Shown piece by piece: positions 36,001 to 43,517 of a stretch of DNA of 64,000 bases; within the stretch, counting starts at the first letter, position 1, and the number at the start of each line of letters is the position of its first letter. Origin of the DNA: Candidatus Schekmanbacteria bacterium (GTDB lineage: Bacteria > CSSED10-310 > JACPHN01); contig JACPHN010000041.1 in the NCBI GenBank assembly GCA_016188575.1, positions 1 to 64,000 on the forward strand. Direction: 5' to 3'. The notes beneath the pieces are model-generated. The model ran no database searches, was not told where the DNA came from, and saw nothing but the letters and a program-made list of their open reading frames with translations. Position numbers and translations under genes: made by a program.

Positions 36001-37629
36001 GACGGCTACGGCCCGATGAGCGTCGCGACCTACAACTACTACGACGCCGACGGCAAGCTCACGTATACCATCCATCCGGATGGCAAGTCGTGGCTGTATG
36101 TCTACGAGGGCGAGCGCCGCGTGGCGTCGCTGGAGACCAGCACGGGACTGCGGCGCAGCTACCTCTACACGCCGGCCGGTCTCGCCGGGGTCGCGTCGAA
36201 CGAGACGAACCACGGCTTTACCGCGACGATTCCCGACCATGCCGGTTCCGTGCTCGCCTACGTCTACCGCGGCACCGCGTCCACCGGCGGCACGGTAACC
36301 TACGCGGTGCTGGATGCCTACGGCAACCCGGCGTATGGCAAGCACTTCTCGAACGACCTGTACAACCCGAGCGCGGACTCTGGCGCGGAGATCAACCCGA
36401 TCTTCGCCGAAAAGCATCGCGGCAACGGTACGGGAGCATTCAACTTCAACGCACGCCTCATGGATCCGGTCACCGGCCAGTTCTTGCAGCCTGACCCCGT
36501 CGAGCACCTCAACTGGTATGCCTACGCCTCCAACGACCCGGTCAATCGCCTCGACCCGAACGGACGCCAGGACAGGTTCGGCCAGAACCACATCCAGTAC
36601 GTCGATGACGGCGAGGTGGTGCACGCGCTGAGCTTTTCCTACGCGACGCAGGAGGAGCAGGGAGTCTACCGGCAGGTCGAGTACATCAACGGGCTCCCCT
36701 CGGGCCGCTACGCCATCATCGGCGAGAAAGGGCTCGACAACAGCGAAAGCGCTGCCGTGGCGTGGGCGGTTTCCGGCGGGCTGGCGGCAGGGTTACGCGC
36801 CGTCATCGCCAGGGAAGGTATCCAGGCGGCGGGCGTTGCGGCGCTCGAGGACATGTTCGGCTTGCCGCTGTGCTTTGCCGCGGGGACGCTGGTCGTGACC
36901 GAAACGGGTCCGCGCCCCATCGAGCAGATTGCGGTCGGCGAGCGCGTGTGGTCGCGCGACGAGGCCACCGGGGAGACCGGCTGGCACGCCGTGGTCAACC
37001 GCTTTGTGACTCCCGATCAGCCGGTCATCCAGATCTCGCTTGCCGCGGAGAGCGGCGGCGACGAGACGCTGCGCGTCACGGCCGAGCACCCGTTCTGGGT
37101 GGAAGGCCGCGGCTGGGTGGCAGCGCAGGAGCTCGAGGCCGGAAACGAGCTGCTGTCCGCTCACGGCGGCTGGCTGCGCGTCACGGGCGGCACGTGGGTG
37201 CCGGCGACAGCGACGGTCTACAACCTCGAGGTCGCGGATCACCATACGTATTTTGTCGGCCGCGGCGGGGCGTGGGTCCATAACTCCTGTGCCGCCAAGG
37301 CCAGCGGACGAAGCGCCAATCGCGTGCCTGACAAGGTCGTCGGGCGGCCGACCTCGGAACAGCAGGCGCTGATCGACATGGCGGTCCAGGACTCCAAGCG
37401 CATGGGTCGCGGTCAGGGGCCGGTGACCTCCGGTGACGCGGACGCCTATGTCGAGCTCGGCAACGAGGTCGGTGTGCCGGTGCGGGCCAAGCCGAACGAC
37501 CTGTCGGGGGCGCACGGCTATGGGCCGGTGCCCGCCGGACCGGACGCCTCACACATCCACGTCAATGGCGAGCACGTCCCCGTGCCGCCGGGGTATACTC
37601 CCCCGGCAGGGGCGACTGTCATTCAATAG
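30007..37629 (+). CDS. Secreted RHS/YD-repeat polymorphic toxin with Hint domain
   Basis: The product has 2540 residues. ATG 30007 begins a signal peptide (GALTAALAVMLVAAVTANAT), so export through the general pathway is likely. Many YD repeats (YDxxGRxxxxxx) fill about 1000-2130 and should form the RHS shell. The core ends with GAFNFNARLMDPVTGQFLQP and NWYAYASNDPVNRLDPNGRQ. A Hint/pretoxin domain spans about 2289-2427: it begins CFAAGTLVVTETGPRPIEQI and ends VADHHTYFVGRGGAWVHNSC, with the autocatalytic Cys2289 and His-Asn kept. The last 113 residues are the toxin tip and include GQGPVTSGDADAYVELGNEV and a His-rich SHIHVNGEHVPVPPG that suggests a nuclease. The toxin activity is not proven. Confidence 0.88.
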   Translation: MKPTCRPVPLTRRGHGALTAALAVMLVAAVTANATIPTGGTAFEDKKDEKAAAGFVVDPFHGAFALQRTDGVVLMEDGTPFKIVRTFSSDAVKHNPNLLVGREDDGTRWGSYELSIASPLLGGLWNLELGGRLVSSSNMLVAPRFALAKSGSSFLLKESLELRARSAPIFVTGDGEAVSFSPIGYRSIDAGGSGNTESTGYVQTAQGYQYVWYKRSSNYYVHEIWTSPAGYQLFMLSRLRFNTAELVDETTVIKPTEVANLFTAVVSPQGYTYALNYPAEMDNEIELQKLAWNIRHPGTLIDSDASAARLAPTRTALTATATTGGASAVAYARWSPDGLRVRHIISARGRILATVNFYNDEIGTDGVDYWSKPESITFTGTNTLIRFYYYHQAGSGQSPAEIACGSQSEICNKDALQSMESQLLYMVQIADCDWVEAQGNVCINTADDSQNHHVDDHDMVITYGFTVLGLAGNTEGQLDHSGTSDAKVYTDYEYLNTNYHAIGGVPFYPKGLSSVKYLWGHGNDDYNLVSTAVESFAYGSFDYSAYALAQDWMETVNTCNVQYPDADCGDESLLVRYPIELAKKELPYWRQYLMTSSRRVGEPTITYDYFDGLSDSGAADPSNVAYLPQALYERTDFYYGDLGRRVFRLGSQSDTYYNTLVLPTNYVEVGMQAVGIAASTAGCAAGAGTSCASAATGMLGLMTSQMYNDTQLPMTEYSTYLDVLYDLYTSSDPDDDISDPRAGVSGLDMQKAYIYGTDLRIPYWEDYYHNEYEKKREYSWDEKYIGGKLNEAAIDDYYEENPSNPSLYEDISSKMQWSKRYAHGRWSYLVPAFAVKTIAQNNRRTQLAYNLDPATGSPLTPEHYTDGMVTYGYGEYAVSSTTKSEGCTYTSGPQGQSMPTACYKRLTCTYSRAQDDISFAFSKRYKYWSKSGSVDPTPTCQGLFESNVPEKFDVWTNPGVDPRLDETTVPGRSGELSYDTATADGSRVFAASVTDPDGVEELSVYSTRPTAYSFDKGLVYAAATAEETFGKLLRSTTIIPGEEARRLDMTYAWGTTAQGMSTRMQSANSDILYVVEDRRELARKPGWSNADEYSINPELPDAFTLRSNFDRFGQAGTVADDHRYGTHEYASAFTYTYESSSYAAHLEYNLLGLVMTQADSFNGKATHRTEVTYDTFGRPLVTRAIAQQTSNAANGLPSSLITAAQAYYGATSRTSYGYASTSGTNASCAYDGEDDSSDDLGGLPCWSVDGLGNGAILGGYRYGMPAKSTGGKSVLDSSLGIAALDTTLYSFDTSEAFASTDTEPVRAEYDYTGRQRSQTALFRGTPRTTHYAYRIYDGRLTAINRPDPERDSVFEYVDPPLSADATSGLYGGNCQAAPANPKPYSIVREKRGYLSSDSAECLTSVFDYTMTRTLQDTSSPYPVPTREEQSGFGGDTASYTSREVKTFTSGDRLAKIERYRSSSDTATNACGSTRVRTDTYRLSGRLEQTDELVGDVCGSTTIVTNYAYPRLEVHTTGRNAAVGKRVYDLVGFGEKLILASDTVDTAGVAYEFDYSYNTYGALNSIYKGLYQEGAELVRLYYYDQYGRERQVYSPAIGYRHFTHYENGAVRSQDEGSSSTPEYDQFYRMFEYDAAGRLVAVWPRSGSTPIREYTYENGLLVSSQSHPASGYKTATVDAAHAIRSTFDYYDPVRPREKTVTVLENDTTVMAAIARTFEYDATRKLFQTREMASHTRNGASQSWYTRTFTPTSDGKERLYTINQSGGVMGENGLVGYMSYKPTGELSSYTANFYNGNGFTVNLSRTYTADGLVRRIRDSSSKYADRSYTYNTAGLITSVTGTLAGQSYTQSYWYDSRNQLAEEVLEIANPTTATGVSPLLTYHWYEYDALGRRLERGGYYDRSTTSAADDSTDLTGSYIFMDSYAFRTQGSTPTVLDKVEIWGADENAGYLQYGYITGGRVNGILHVTGQEGTSSYVVESAGFGYDPLGQVVKEEASDGEIDGYGPMSVATYNYYDADGKLTYTIHPDGKSWLYVYEGERRVASLETSTGLRRSYLYTPAGLAGVASNETNHGFTATIPDHAGSVLAYVYRGTASTGGTVTYAVLDAYGNPAYGKHFSNDLYNPSADSGAEINPIFAEKHRGNGTGAFNFNARLMDPVTGQFLQPDPVEHLNWYAYASNDPVNRLDPNGRQDRFGQNHIQYVDDGEVVHALSFSYATQEEQGVYRQVEYINGLPSGRYAIIGEKGLDNSESAAVAWAVSGGLAAGLRAVIAREGIQAAGVAALEDMFGLPLCFAAGTLVVTETGPRPIEQIAVGERVWSRDEATGETGWHAVVNRFVTPDQPVIQISLAAESGGDETLRVTAEHPFWVEGRGWVAAQELEAGNELLSAHGGWLRVTGGTWVPATATVYNLEVADHHTYFVGRGGAWVHNSCAAKASGRSANRVPDKVVGRPTSEQQALIDMAVQDSKRMGRGQGPVTSGDADAYVELGNEVGVPVRAKPNDLSGAHGYGPVPAGPDASHIHVNGEHVPVPPGYTPPAGATVIQ

Positions 37630-37642
37630 GTGAGCAGACGGC

Positions 37643-38176
37643 GTGTGGTACATCGTCAAGAGGAACTGGCCGGCCACGGCGGCCGGAGCCGGGCGCGCCA
37701 TGCAGGGCGGGGGCGCTAGATATTGCGGCCTGGGCGGTGACGTCTGGCCGCTGGACGGGGCCGCGGGCGACCGTGCCCGGGGCGCTCACGACCGGCTCAT
37801 GTCGCGGCGTGCATACCTCGAGCTGGGCGACGGCTCCGGGTTCATGGCCTGCACCGATCTGGCGAGCGCACGGGAGTATCTCGCGGTCGCCCGCGAGATA
37901 CTTCCGGACTGCATGCTCGTCGGTCTCGACGAGGGTCGCTTGGGAGAAGCGGCCCTCGGCTTCGACCTCGGCGCGCCGGCAGGCGGGTACTCGGTCATCG
38001 AGTCGGAGATCATCATCGCCGCGCCGCACCCGGAGCGCGCTCGCCCGCAGCTCAACGAGCTCGGGTTGTTCGCCACCCTGAGCGCGCTCGAATCCTACCT
38101 CGCCGCGCGCAGCGATGATCCGTCGCTCGAGGAAATCGACTCATGCGCGGCCGTGGCGGTCCGCCTCGTCGAGTGA
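37643..38176 (+). CDS. Candidate immunity protein of the RHS toxin
   Basis: The product has 177 residues from GTG 37643, which lies 13 bases after the RHS stop codon. No signal peptide or membrane helix is present, as expected for a cytoplasmic immunity protein against an imported nuclease. It is acidic in its second half (ESEIIIAAPHPERARPQLNE, ARSDDPSLEEIDSCAAVAVR). An inner ATG at 37799 would give a shorter form. No family was recognised; the assignment rests on position, since RHS and other polymorphic toxins are usually followed by their immunity gene. Confidence 0.6.
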   Translation: MWYIVKRNWPATAAGAGRAMQGGGARYCGLGGDVWPLDGAAGDRARGAHDRLMSRRAYLELGDGSGFMACTDLASAREYLAVAREILPDCMLVGLDEGRLGEAALGFDLGAPAGGYSVIESEIIIAAPHPERARPQLNELGLFATLSALESYLAARSDDPSLEEIDSCAAVAVRLVE

Positions 38177-38190
38177 ACCCGGCCGCGGCC

Positions 38191-38212
38191 GCGGCGCGAT
38201 TCATCGCGCCGC
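38191..38212. repeat. 22-base palindrome downstream of the immunity gene
   Basis: GCGGCGCGAT - TC - ATCGCGCCGC has perfect ten-base arms, 14 bases after the immunity stop. It could act as a transcription end or as a REP element. There is no T tract. The core GCGCGATTCATCGCGC is the reverse complement of that at 29682-29703. Confidence 0.75.
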
Positions 38213-38406
38213 AGTGAGCGTGCGGGCGCGACAAGTTGAAGGTCTGCGCGCACCTTGGTATGCTCGCTTGTGCAGGACGAGCGAAGGCTTGCTCGGCCTT
38301 GAAGCCGGAGGCTTAGCTGGACTGGCGAACGGCCGTGAGCGACGGGAACGGACCCCAAGACGACGCATCGACCCTTCCTCACGCCGCAGGAGAAAGGATC
38401 AACGTG

Positions 38407-38892
38407 ATGACCAAGGTCGAAGTGGAGTTGCCTGAGGAAGCGCTCCATTCACTGCGAGCGACCCCCGAGGAGCTCGCCAGGGAGATGCGCTTCGCTGCCG
38501 CCGTCCATTGGTACCATCAGCGGCTGATTTCGGGCAGCAAGGCGGCACAGATCACTGGAATGAGGCATCTGGAGTTTCTCGACGAGCTGGCGCGGCGGAA
38601 GTTGACCGTCCTCGACAGTGACGTCGATGAGCTCGAGCAGGAGTTGGATCGTGGCTGGGCCACCGGCGGCGGCGGAGTCGACCACGAAATCAAGAGCTCC
38701 GTCATGGCCATCATCATGGCGGCGGAGTATGCGAAGGCGGTGCTTGACGAAGGGACCGGTGAAGATGTAGGTGAAGTCATCGACAAGATCGCCGGCGAGG
38801 CACGCCGCTGCGCGCGCATCGTCGACAGCCGGGGCGGGCGTGGGACCGCGCTTGCCGTTCATTTTCCCCGAGGAGAATCGCATGGTGACTGA
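38407..38892 (+). CDS. UPF0175-like DNA-binding domain fused to a HisKA-like helix pair
   Basis: The product has 161 residues from ATG 38407 (GTG 38404 is possible) after AGGAGAAAGGA. Residues 1-70 match the UPF0175 family, an antitoxin-like ribbon/helix fold (LPEEALHSLRATPEELAREM, ISGSKAAQITGMRHLEFLDE). Residues about 90-145 look like a histidine-kinase dimerization and phosphoacceptor domain: the H-box VDHEIKSSVMAIIMAAEYAK and a second helix DVGEVIDKIAGEARRCARIV. The catalytic ATPase domain is absent. The 3' end overlaps the response-regulator gene by 11 bases. It could be a phosphotransfer protein with its own DNA-binding head, or a kinase truncated by deletion. Confidence 0.65.
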   Translation: MTKVEVELPEEALHSLRATPEELAREMRFAAAVHWYHQRLISGSKAAQITGMRHLEFLDELARRKLTVLDSDVDELEQELDRGWATGGGGVDHEIKSSVMAIIMAAEYAKAVLDEGTGEDVGEVIDKIAGEARRCARIVDSRGGRGTALAVHFPRGESHGD

Positions 38893-39283
38893 AGGTAAGC
38901 GCATCTTGCTGCTCGAGGACGAGCCGTTCAGTGCCTGGGCAACGCAGCGCTACCTCACAATCCGCGGTTTTCGCACCGAGACCGCGGCGACGGTTGACGA
39001 GGCCCTGCGGGTAGCGGCGACGTTCCGCCCTGATGTGCTAGTGGCCGACTGGTTGCTCAGCGAGGCGCGCAGTGGTCTCGATGCCGCGCGCCAGATTCGC
39101 GAGCTGCAGCCCGAGGTCAAGGTGATCTTTCTCACGGGGGTGACCTCGGCGATTCTCACTGGCGAAGGAGGGCAGCACGAGCTCGCCGGATATCGCGTTC
39201 TGGCCAAGCCTTGCGAGCCTTCCGTGTTGGTGCAGCGCATCGTCGAGCTGACCGCACCCGAAAACAAGCGGCAATCTGACTAG
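38882..39283 (+). CDS. Single-domain response regulator (CheY-like receiver)
   Basis: The product has 133 residues from ATG 38882, preceded by GAGGAG inside the upstream gene. The receiver fold is complete: acidic pair in ILLLEDEPFS, phosphoacceptor Asp in PDVLVADWLLSEARSGLDAA, the switch Thr in KVIFLTGVTS and the Lys in YRVLAKPCEPSVL. There is no output domain, so it acts through protein contacts. Overlap with the UPF0175/HisKA gene suggests that gene is its partner. The stop is shared in a CTAG with the convergent gene at 39280-41442. Confidence 0.9.
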   Translation: MVTEGKRILLLEDEPFSAWATQRYLTIRGFRTETAATVDEALRVAATFRPDVLVADWLLSEARSGLDAARQIRELQPEVKVIFLTGVTSAILTGEGGQHELAGYRVLAKPCEPSVLVQRIVELTAPENKRQSD

Positions 39284-41442
39284 CCGGCGCCGCGCACATA
39301 CAGATCCGGCCAGCAATCGTTCCCCGAGTGGTAGCTCACGCGCACCGCATCCGCGGCGTCGTCGCCAACCCTCCAGACGAAGATCTCATAGTCCGCCGTA
39401 TCGTGCTCGTGCCCTGCGGCGCTCGCGGCGAAGACCAGATACCGGCCATCGTTTGCCAGGCGCGGGAAGTACTCGTGGCTGTGCTCGCCGGGTAGATCGA
39501 GCCACAGTCTCCGCTCCGGGCTCGCCGGGTCGCGTGTAAAGATCGCATTGCGCTGCCGGCCGCCCTCGTCGACAAAGTACAGAAACCCACCGTCCGGGCT
39601 CCACGTGAGTTGACAACCCTGGCCGAGCCGCCGCACGGGCTGCTGGCCCCGCCGTGGGGCTGCGTCGATGACCGCTGTTGCTCGCTCGGCCTTTCTCAGC
39701 GTCACCGCCAGAGCGTTGCGCCGCGACGAGAAGCTCGGTGTCTCGAGCATCACACCTGCCGGCAGACCGTCGAGCACCGGCGAAAACAGAACGGTTTCCG
39801 TGCCCGTCGCCAGATCGCTCTGAACAACCGTGTTGCCTCCGCGCTGGAAGAGGATGGAGCGGCCGTCTTCGGACCAGGTCGGGGCGTTGCCGTGACGCGC
39901 CACCAGGCGCTCGACGCCCGTGGCCAGGTCGAGCTGCCAGACGTCCCAGGCGAGGTAATTTCGCTGTGATACCCAGACCTCCTGAGAGCGCGCAAAAACC
40001 ACTCGCGCCCCGTCCGGCGAAATGCGCGGGAACGTGTCGGCATGTGGGTCCGTGGTCATCCGCCGGAGCTCGAGGTGCGGGAGTGTCAGCCGGATGATGT
40101 CGTGATTGCCGAACCGGTTGGAGCTCCACACCAGGAATCCGCGCACCCCGCCGAGCAGCGTTCGCAGGCGCGCCGCGTCGGCGCTCGACAGGTCGAGGTC
40201 CGCACCCGGAGCGGGCGGTGACAGGGCGCCGAGCTTGCGGCTCGCGAGCAGCTCCCAGCCAAGGCCGGCGGCTCCGCAAACGAGCACGAGAACGGCGGCC
40301 GCCAGCCGTGCGCCAGACCTTCGCGATGCGGGCATCGGCGCGGCCGCGGCGGGCGCGGCGAGCGCCACCGGTGGACGCCGCACCAGCGCAATGAATCCTG
40401 CCAGCGCCACCAGGCCGAGCCCATAGTCGCAAAGCTGCGTCCACACGTGCGCTGCCGTCATCGCCAGCGCCGCCTCCGCCACAGAAAACCCAAGCAGCCC
40501 GAGCACGAGGGTGCTCCCCGCCTCATACGGGCCAAAGCCAAAAAGCGCCGGAACCGGCAGCGCCGCGAAGGATTCCGCGCCCACGAAGGCGAACACCGTC
40601 TGTGCCAGCGGCACCTTCGCGAGCGCCGGAAAGTGCGGTACGGTGATCGCCGACAGCGCCGCATAGAGGCCGAGATACTTGCAGCTCCGCACCCCGATCG
40701 ACAGCGCGAAAACGCGGCCGGTCACCCCAGCCTTGCGCGTGGTCTCCAGCGCCCTGGCCAGCTCACCGCTGATGGTCACCAGGGCGGTCACGTAGCGGGG
40801 GGCGTGGTCGCGGTCGCGCGCTCGGCGGTGGCGCTCGATCAGGCGTGCGGCGAGGGGCGCGCCGCCAAACAGGAGCAGCGCGGCGACGCTCGCTCCCGCG
40901 GCCAGCACGCTGCCGCCGGCGATCATCCACAGTGCCCCGGTGCCGGCGAGAAACTGCGCGGCGATGCACGGCAAAAGCAGCGCGACCAATGCCGCCACGT
41001 CGAACAGAAAGCTGATCGCGAGCGAGGAGAGACAGGCAGCCGCGCCGACCGCCAACCCTCGGTTCAAGAGCGCCACATACCCGAGCTCGCCCAGGCGCGC
41101 CGGCACCAGGTCAATGAGCATGTTGCGAATTGCTGCCACCAGGAAGAGCCATCCGCGCGCCGGAACTGCCGCTGCGCCGGCTGCCCGCAGGAGCACTCCA
41201 TACCGTGCGCCCCGCAGCGCCGTCTGCGCCAACGTGCAGGCGAGATAGGCAAGGACGAACGACCAGGCGGGAGCGGTAACCAGACTGACCAACCTGGGGA
41301 GCTCGGCCCCCGCCTCGCCCGCCGTAAGCTGTCCGAGCAGGGCGGCGAGAATCAGCAGCGAGCAGCCGGCCGCAACAAGGAGGCGGACCGCGATCCCACC
41401 GAGGCGGCGGCGGCCCACCCCATCCTTACTTGGGACCGGCAT
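39280..41442 (-). CDS. LPG-synthase/AglD-type membrane domain fused to a TolB-like beta-propeller
   Basis: The product has 720 residues from ATG 41442; this start overlaps the yejE stop by 17 bases. Residues about 15-370 carry around eight membrane helices of the UPF0104/lysylphosphatidylglycerol synthase transmembrane family (AIRNMLIDLVPARLGELGYV, FAFVGAESFAALPVPALFGF). Residues about 430-715 are PD40/TolB propeller blades (FPRISPDGARVVFARSQEVW, APTWSEDGRSILFQRGGNTV, YFPRLANDGRYLVFAASAAG). The propeller would lie in the periplasm. Such membrane domains flip or modify lipid-linked sugars or lipids. I know of no well-described protein with this combination. Confidence 0.8.
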   Translation of the reverse strand: MPVPSKDGVGRRRLGGIAVRLLVAAGCSLLILAALLGQLTAGEAGAELPRLVSLVTAPAWSFVLAYLACTLAQTALRGARYGVLLRAAGAAAVPARGWLFLVAAIRNMLIDLVPARLGELGYVALLNRGLAVGAAACLSSLAISFLFDVAALVALLLPCIAAQFLAGTGALWMIAGGSVLAAGASVAALLLFGGAPLAARLIERHRRARDRDHAPRYVTALVTISGELARALETTRKAGVTGRVFALSIGVRSCKYLGLYAALSAITVPHFPALAKVPLAQTVFAFVGAESFAALPVPALFGFGPYEAGSTLVLGLLGFSVAEAALAMTAAHVWTQLCDYGLGLVALAGFIALVRRPPVALAAPAAAAPMPASRRSGARLAAAVLVLVCGAAGLGWELLASRKLGALSPPAPGADLDLSSADAARLRTLLGGVRGFLVWSSNRFGNHDIIRLTLPHLELRRMTTDPHADTFPRISPDGARVVFARSQEVWVSQRNYLAWDVWQLDLATGVERLVARHGNAPTWSEDGRSILFQRGGNTVVQSDLATGTETVLFSPVLDGLPAGVMLETPSFSSRRNALAVTLRKAERATAVIDAAPRRGQQPVRRLGQGCQLTWSPDGGFLYFVDEGGRQRNAIFTRDPASPERRLWLDLPGEHSHEYFPRLANDGRYLVFAASAAGHEHDTADYEIFVWRVGDDAADAVRVSYHSGNDCWPDLYVRGAG

Positions 41443-42481
41443 ACGTGGCGGCTTTCGGATCCCACGCGTCCCGGATGGCTTCGCCAACAAAGGTCGTGAG
41501 CAATAGTGTCGTGAACAGGGCGAAAAACGGCGACAGCGTCAGCCACCAGGCGGTGATCTGGCCCTGCCCCTGCTTGAACAGCTCACCCCAGCTCGGCGTC
41601 GGCGCCGGCAAGCCGAAACCCAGGAAGTCGAGGCTCGCCAGGCTGAAAATCGCCGAGACCACCAGGAATGGCGCCAGAGTGACGACCGGCGTCAGCGCGT
41701 TCGGAGTGATGTGCAGGAGCATGATGCGCGGGGTCGGTATCCCCAGCGCCCGCGCCGCCGACACATACTCCAGGTTGCGCTCGCGCAGGAACTCCGCCCG
41801 AATGTACCGGCTGACGCCGATCCACTGGAAGAGGAGCAAAATGCACAGCAGGAGCCAGAAATTCGGCGTGAGAATCGAGGAGATCAGAATCACCACGTAC
41901 AGGAAAGGCAACGCCGCCCAGATCTCGGTGAGGCGCTGCATCGTCAGGTCGACCCGGCCGCCGAAAAACCCCTGGATCGCCCCAAGCACGCAACCAACCG
42001 CGATGGCGACGGCGGTGAGACCGATCGCGAAAGTCATGGAGATGCGAAAACCGTATACGAGCCGGGCGAGAATGTCGCGCCCCCGGTCATCGGTGCCCAG
42101 CGGATGCCCCCAGGTCGGCGCCGCCGGCGGACGGTCCCCCTCGATGACCACCGTTTCCAGCGGAGAATACGGGTGCGGAGGCATCACGATCGTGCCACCC
42201 GCCGCCTTGAACTTTGCATCGGCAACGAGCAGCCGGAAGTCCGCCTCCAGGTCGAGCTCACCGCCGAACAGCGTCTCGGCGTAGTACCTGTTCGTCAGCG
42301 CCGGGAAATACCAGTGGCCCTGGTAGGCAACGAAGACGGCGCGACTGCCGATCAGCAGCTCGGCGCCGAGACTCATCAGGTAGACCACGCACAGGATCCA
42401 CAACGACCAGTAGCCGCGCCGATGACTGCGGAACCGGGCCAGGCGCTTCTTCGTAATCGGGCTGAGCTGCACGAGGGCCAT
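41426..42481 (-). CDS. yejE: Peptide ABC transporter permease, YejE type
   Basis: The product has 351 residues with an N-terminal helix, a long periplasmic loop holding HPYSPLETVVIEGDRPPAAP and GHPLGTDDRGRDILARLVYG, then five C-terminal helices. The loop after the first helix is a hallmark of YejE. The EAA-loop YVSAARALGIPTPRIMLLHI contacts the ATPase. It follows yejB after one base. The pair should import microcin-like or murein peptides with the binding protein at 43514-45394. No ATPase gene is adjacent. Confidence 0.92.
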   Translation of the reverse strand: MALVQLSPITKKRLARFRSHRRGYWSLWILCVVYLMSLGAELLIGSRAVFVAYQGHWYFPALTNRYYAETLFGGELDLEADFRLLVADAKFKAAGGTIVMPPHPYSPLETVVIEGDRPPAAPTWGHPLGTDDRGRDILARLVYGFRISMTFAIGLTAVAIAVGCVLGAIQGFFGGRVDLTMQRLTEIWAALPFLYVVILISSILTPNFWLLLCILLLFQWIGVSRYIRAEFLRERNLEYVSAARALGIPTPRIMLLHITPNALTPVVTLAPFLVVSAIFSLASLDFLGFGLPAPTPSWGELFKQGQGQITAWWLTLSPFFALFTTLLLTTFVGEAIRDAWDPKAATYAGPK

Positions 42482-42482
42482 C

Positions 42483-43517
42483 TCAGGACTCCAGACTCGA
42501 AAAGCCGATCCGCGGATCGATCAGCACGTAGAGAATGTCGCTCAGAAGGTTCCCGAGCAAGGACAGCACGCTGCCGACCATGATGATCCCGAGCGTCACC
42601 GGGTAGTCCCGCTGCAGCAGCGCTTCGTAGTTGAGCAGCCCCATCCCCCGAATCGAGAAAACCACCTCGATCAGGATCGACCCCGAAATGAACACGGTCA
42701 TGATCGCTCCGAAGCCGGTTGCGATCGGAATCAGCGAGTTGCGCAGCGCGTGCTTGTAGAGCGCCGCGCGGAAGTCCAGGCCCTTGGCGAGCGCCGTACG
42801 CACGTAGTCGGCCCGCAGATTCTCCATGAGCGAGTTCTTCATCATCACGGTCAAGACCGCGAAGCTGCTCACCATGTAGCAAAGAAGCGGCAACACCATG
42901 TGATGAAGCACGTCCAAAAGCTTGTTCAGTGAGGACATCGCGGCAAAGTTGTCGGAGGTCAGCCCGCTCAGCGGAAATACGTTCCAAAAGCTCCCGCCGC
43001 CGAACAAGACCAGCAGCAACATGCCGAGCGCGAACTCGGGGATGGAGTAGCCCGCGAAGACCAGCACGGAGGTGACCGAGTCGCGCCAGGTGCGGTGGTG
43101 AATGGCCTTGTACACGCCGAGCGGAATGCACACGGCGTAGGCGAGCAGAAACCCTGTCCCCCCGAAGAGCAGCGAGATCGGCACCCGCGACGCGATCAGG
43201 TCCCAGACCGGCAGGCGGTAATTGTAACTGCGCCCGAGATCGAGCCTGAGGACGTTCCCTAGCCACCGCAAATAGCGAATGTGAATCGGTTTGTCGAAGC
43301 CGTAGAAGGCCTTGAGCTGCGCGATCGCCTCCTGAGTCATTCCCGCGTTGGTGCCGGCGAACGCGCCGCCGCCACCCGCTCCCGCGCCTCGCATACGCTG
43401 GATGGCTTGTTCGACTGGCCCGCCCGGAACCATCTGCACGATGAAAAACACGACGATGCTGATGCCCAGCAGCGTGGGCAGCATCAGCATGATCCGGCGC
43501 AGGATGTACTCGATCAT
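42483..43517 (-). CDS. yejB: Peptide ABC transporter permease, YejB type
   Basis: The product has 344 residues from ATG 43517, overlapping the stop of yejA by four bases (ATGA). The N-terminal MIEYILRRIMLMLPTLLGIS and the segment FFIVQMVPGGPVEQ are characteristic of DppB/YejB permeases. The insert GGGGAFAGTNAGMTQEAIAQ is typical of YejB. The ATPase-contact loop is YVRTALAKGLDFRAALYKHA. Six helices are visible. It forms the transmembrane channel with YejE. Confidence 0.94.
   Translation of the reverse strand: MIEYILRRIMLMLPTLLGISIVVFFIVQMVPGGPVEQAIQRMRGAGAGGGGAFAGTNAGMTQEAIAQLKAFYGFDKPIHIRYLRWLGNVLRLDLGRSYNYRLPVWDLIASRVPISLLFGGTGFLLAYAVCIPLGVYKAIHHRTWRDSVTSVLVFAGYSIPEFALGMLLLVLFGGGSFWNVFPLSGLTSDNFAAMSSLNKLLDVLHHMVLPLLCYMVSSFAVLTVMMKNSLMENLRADYVRTALAKGLDFRAALYKHALRNSLIPIATGFGAIMTVFISGSILIEVVFSIRGMGLLNYEALLQRDYPVTLGIIMVGSVLSLLGNLLSDILYVLIDPRIGFSSLES

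Noticed and set aside
34500-36600. YD repeats of the RHS gene as DNA-level tandem repeats
   Set aside because: Similarity is at the protein level (YD pattern) and the DNA units are diverged, as normal for RHS cores.
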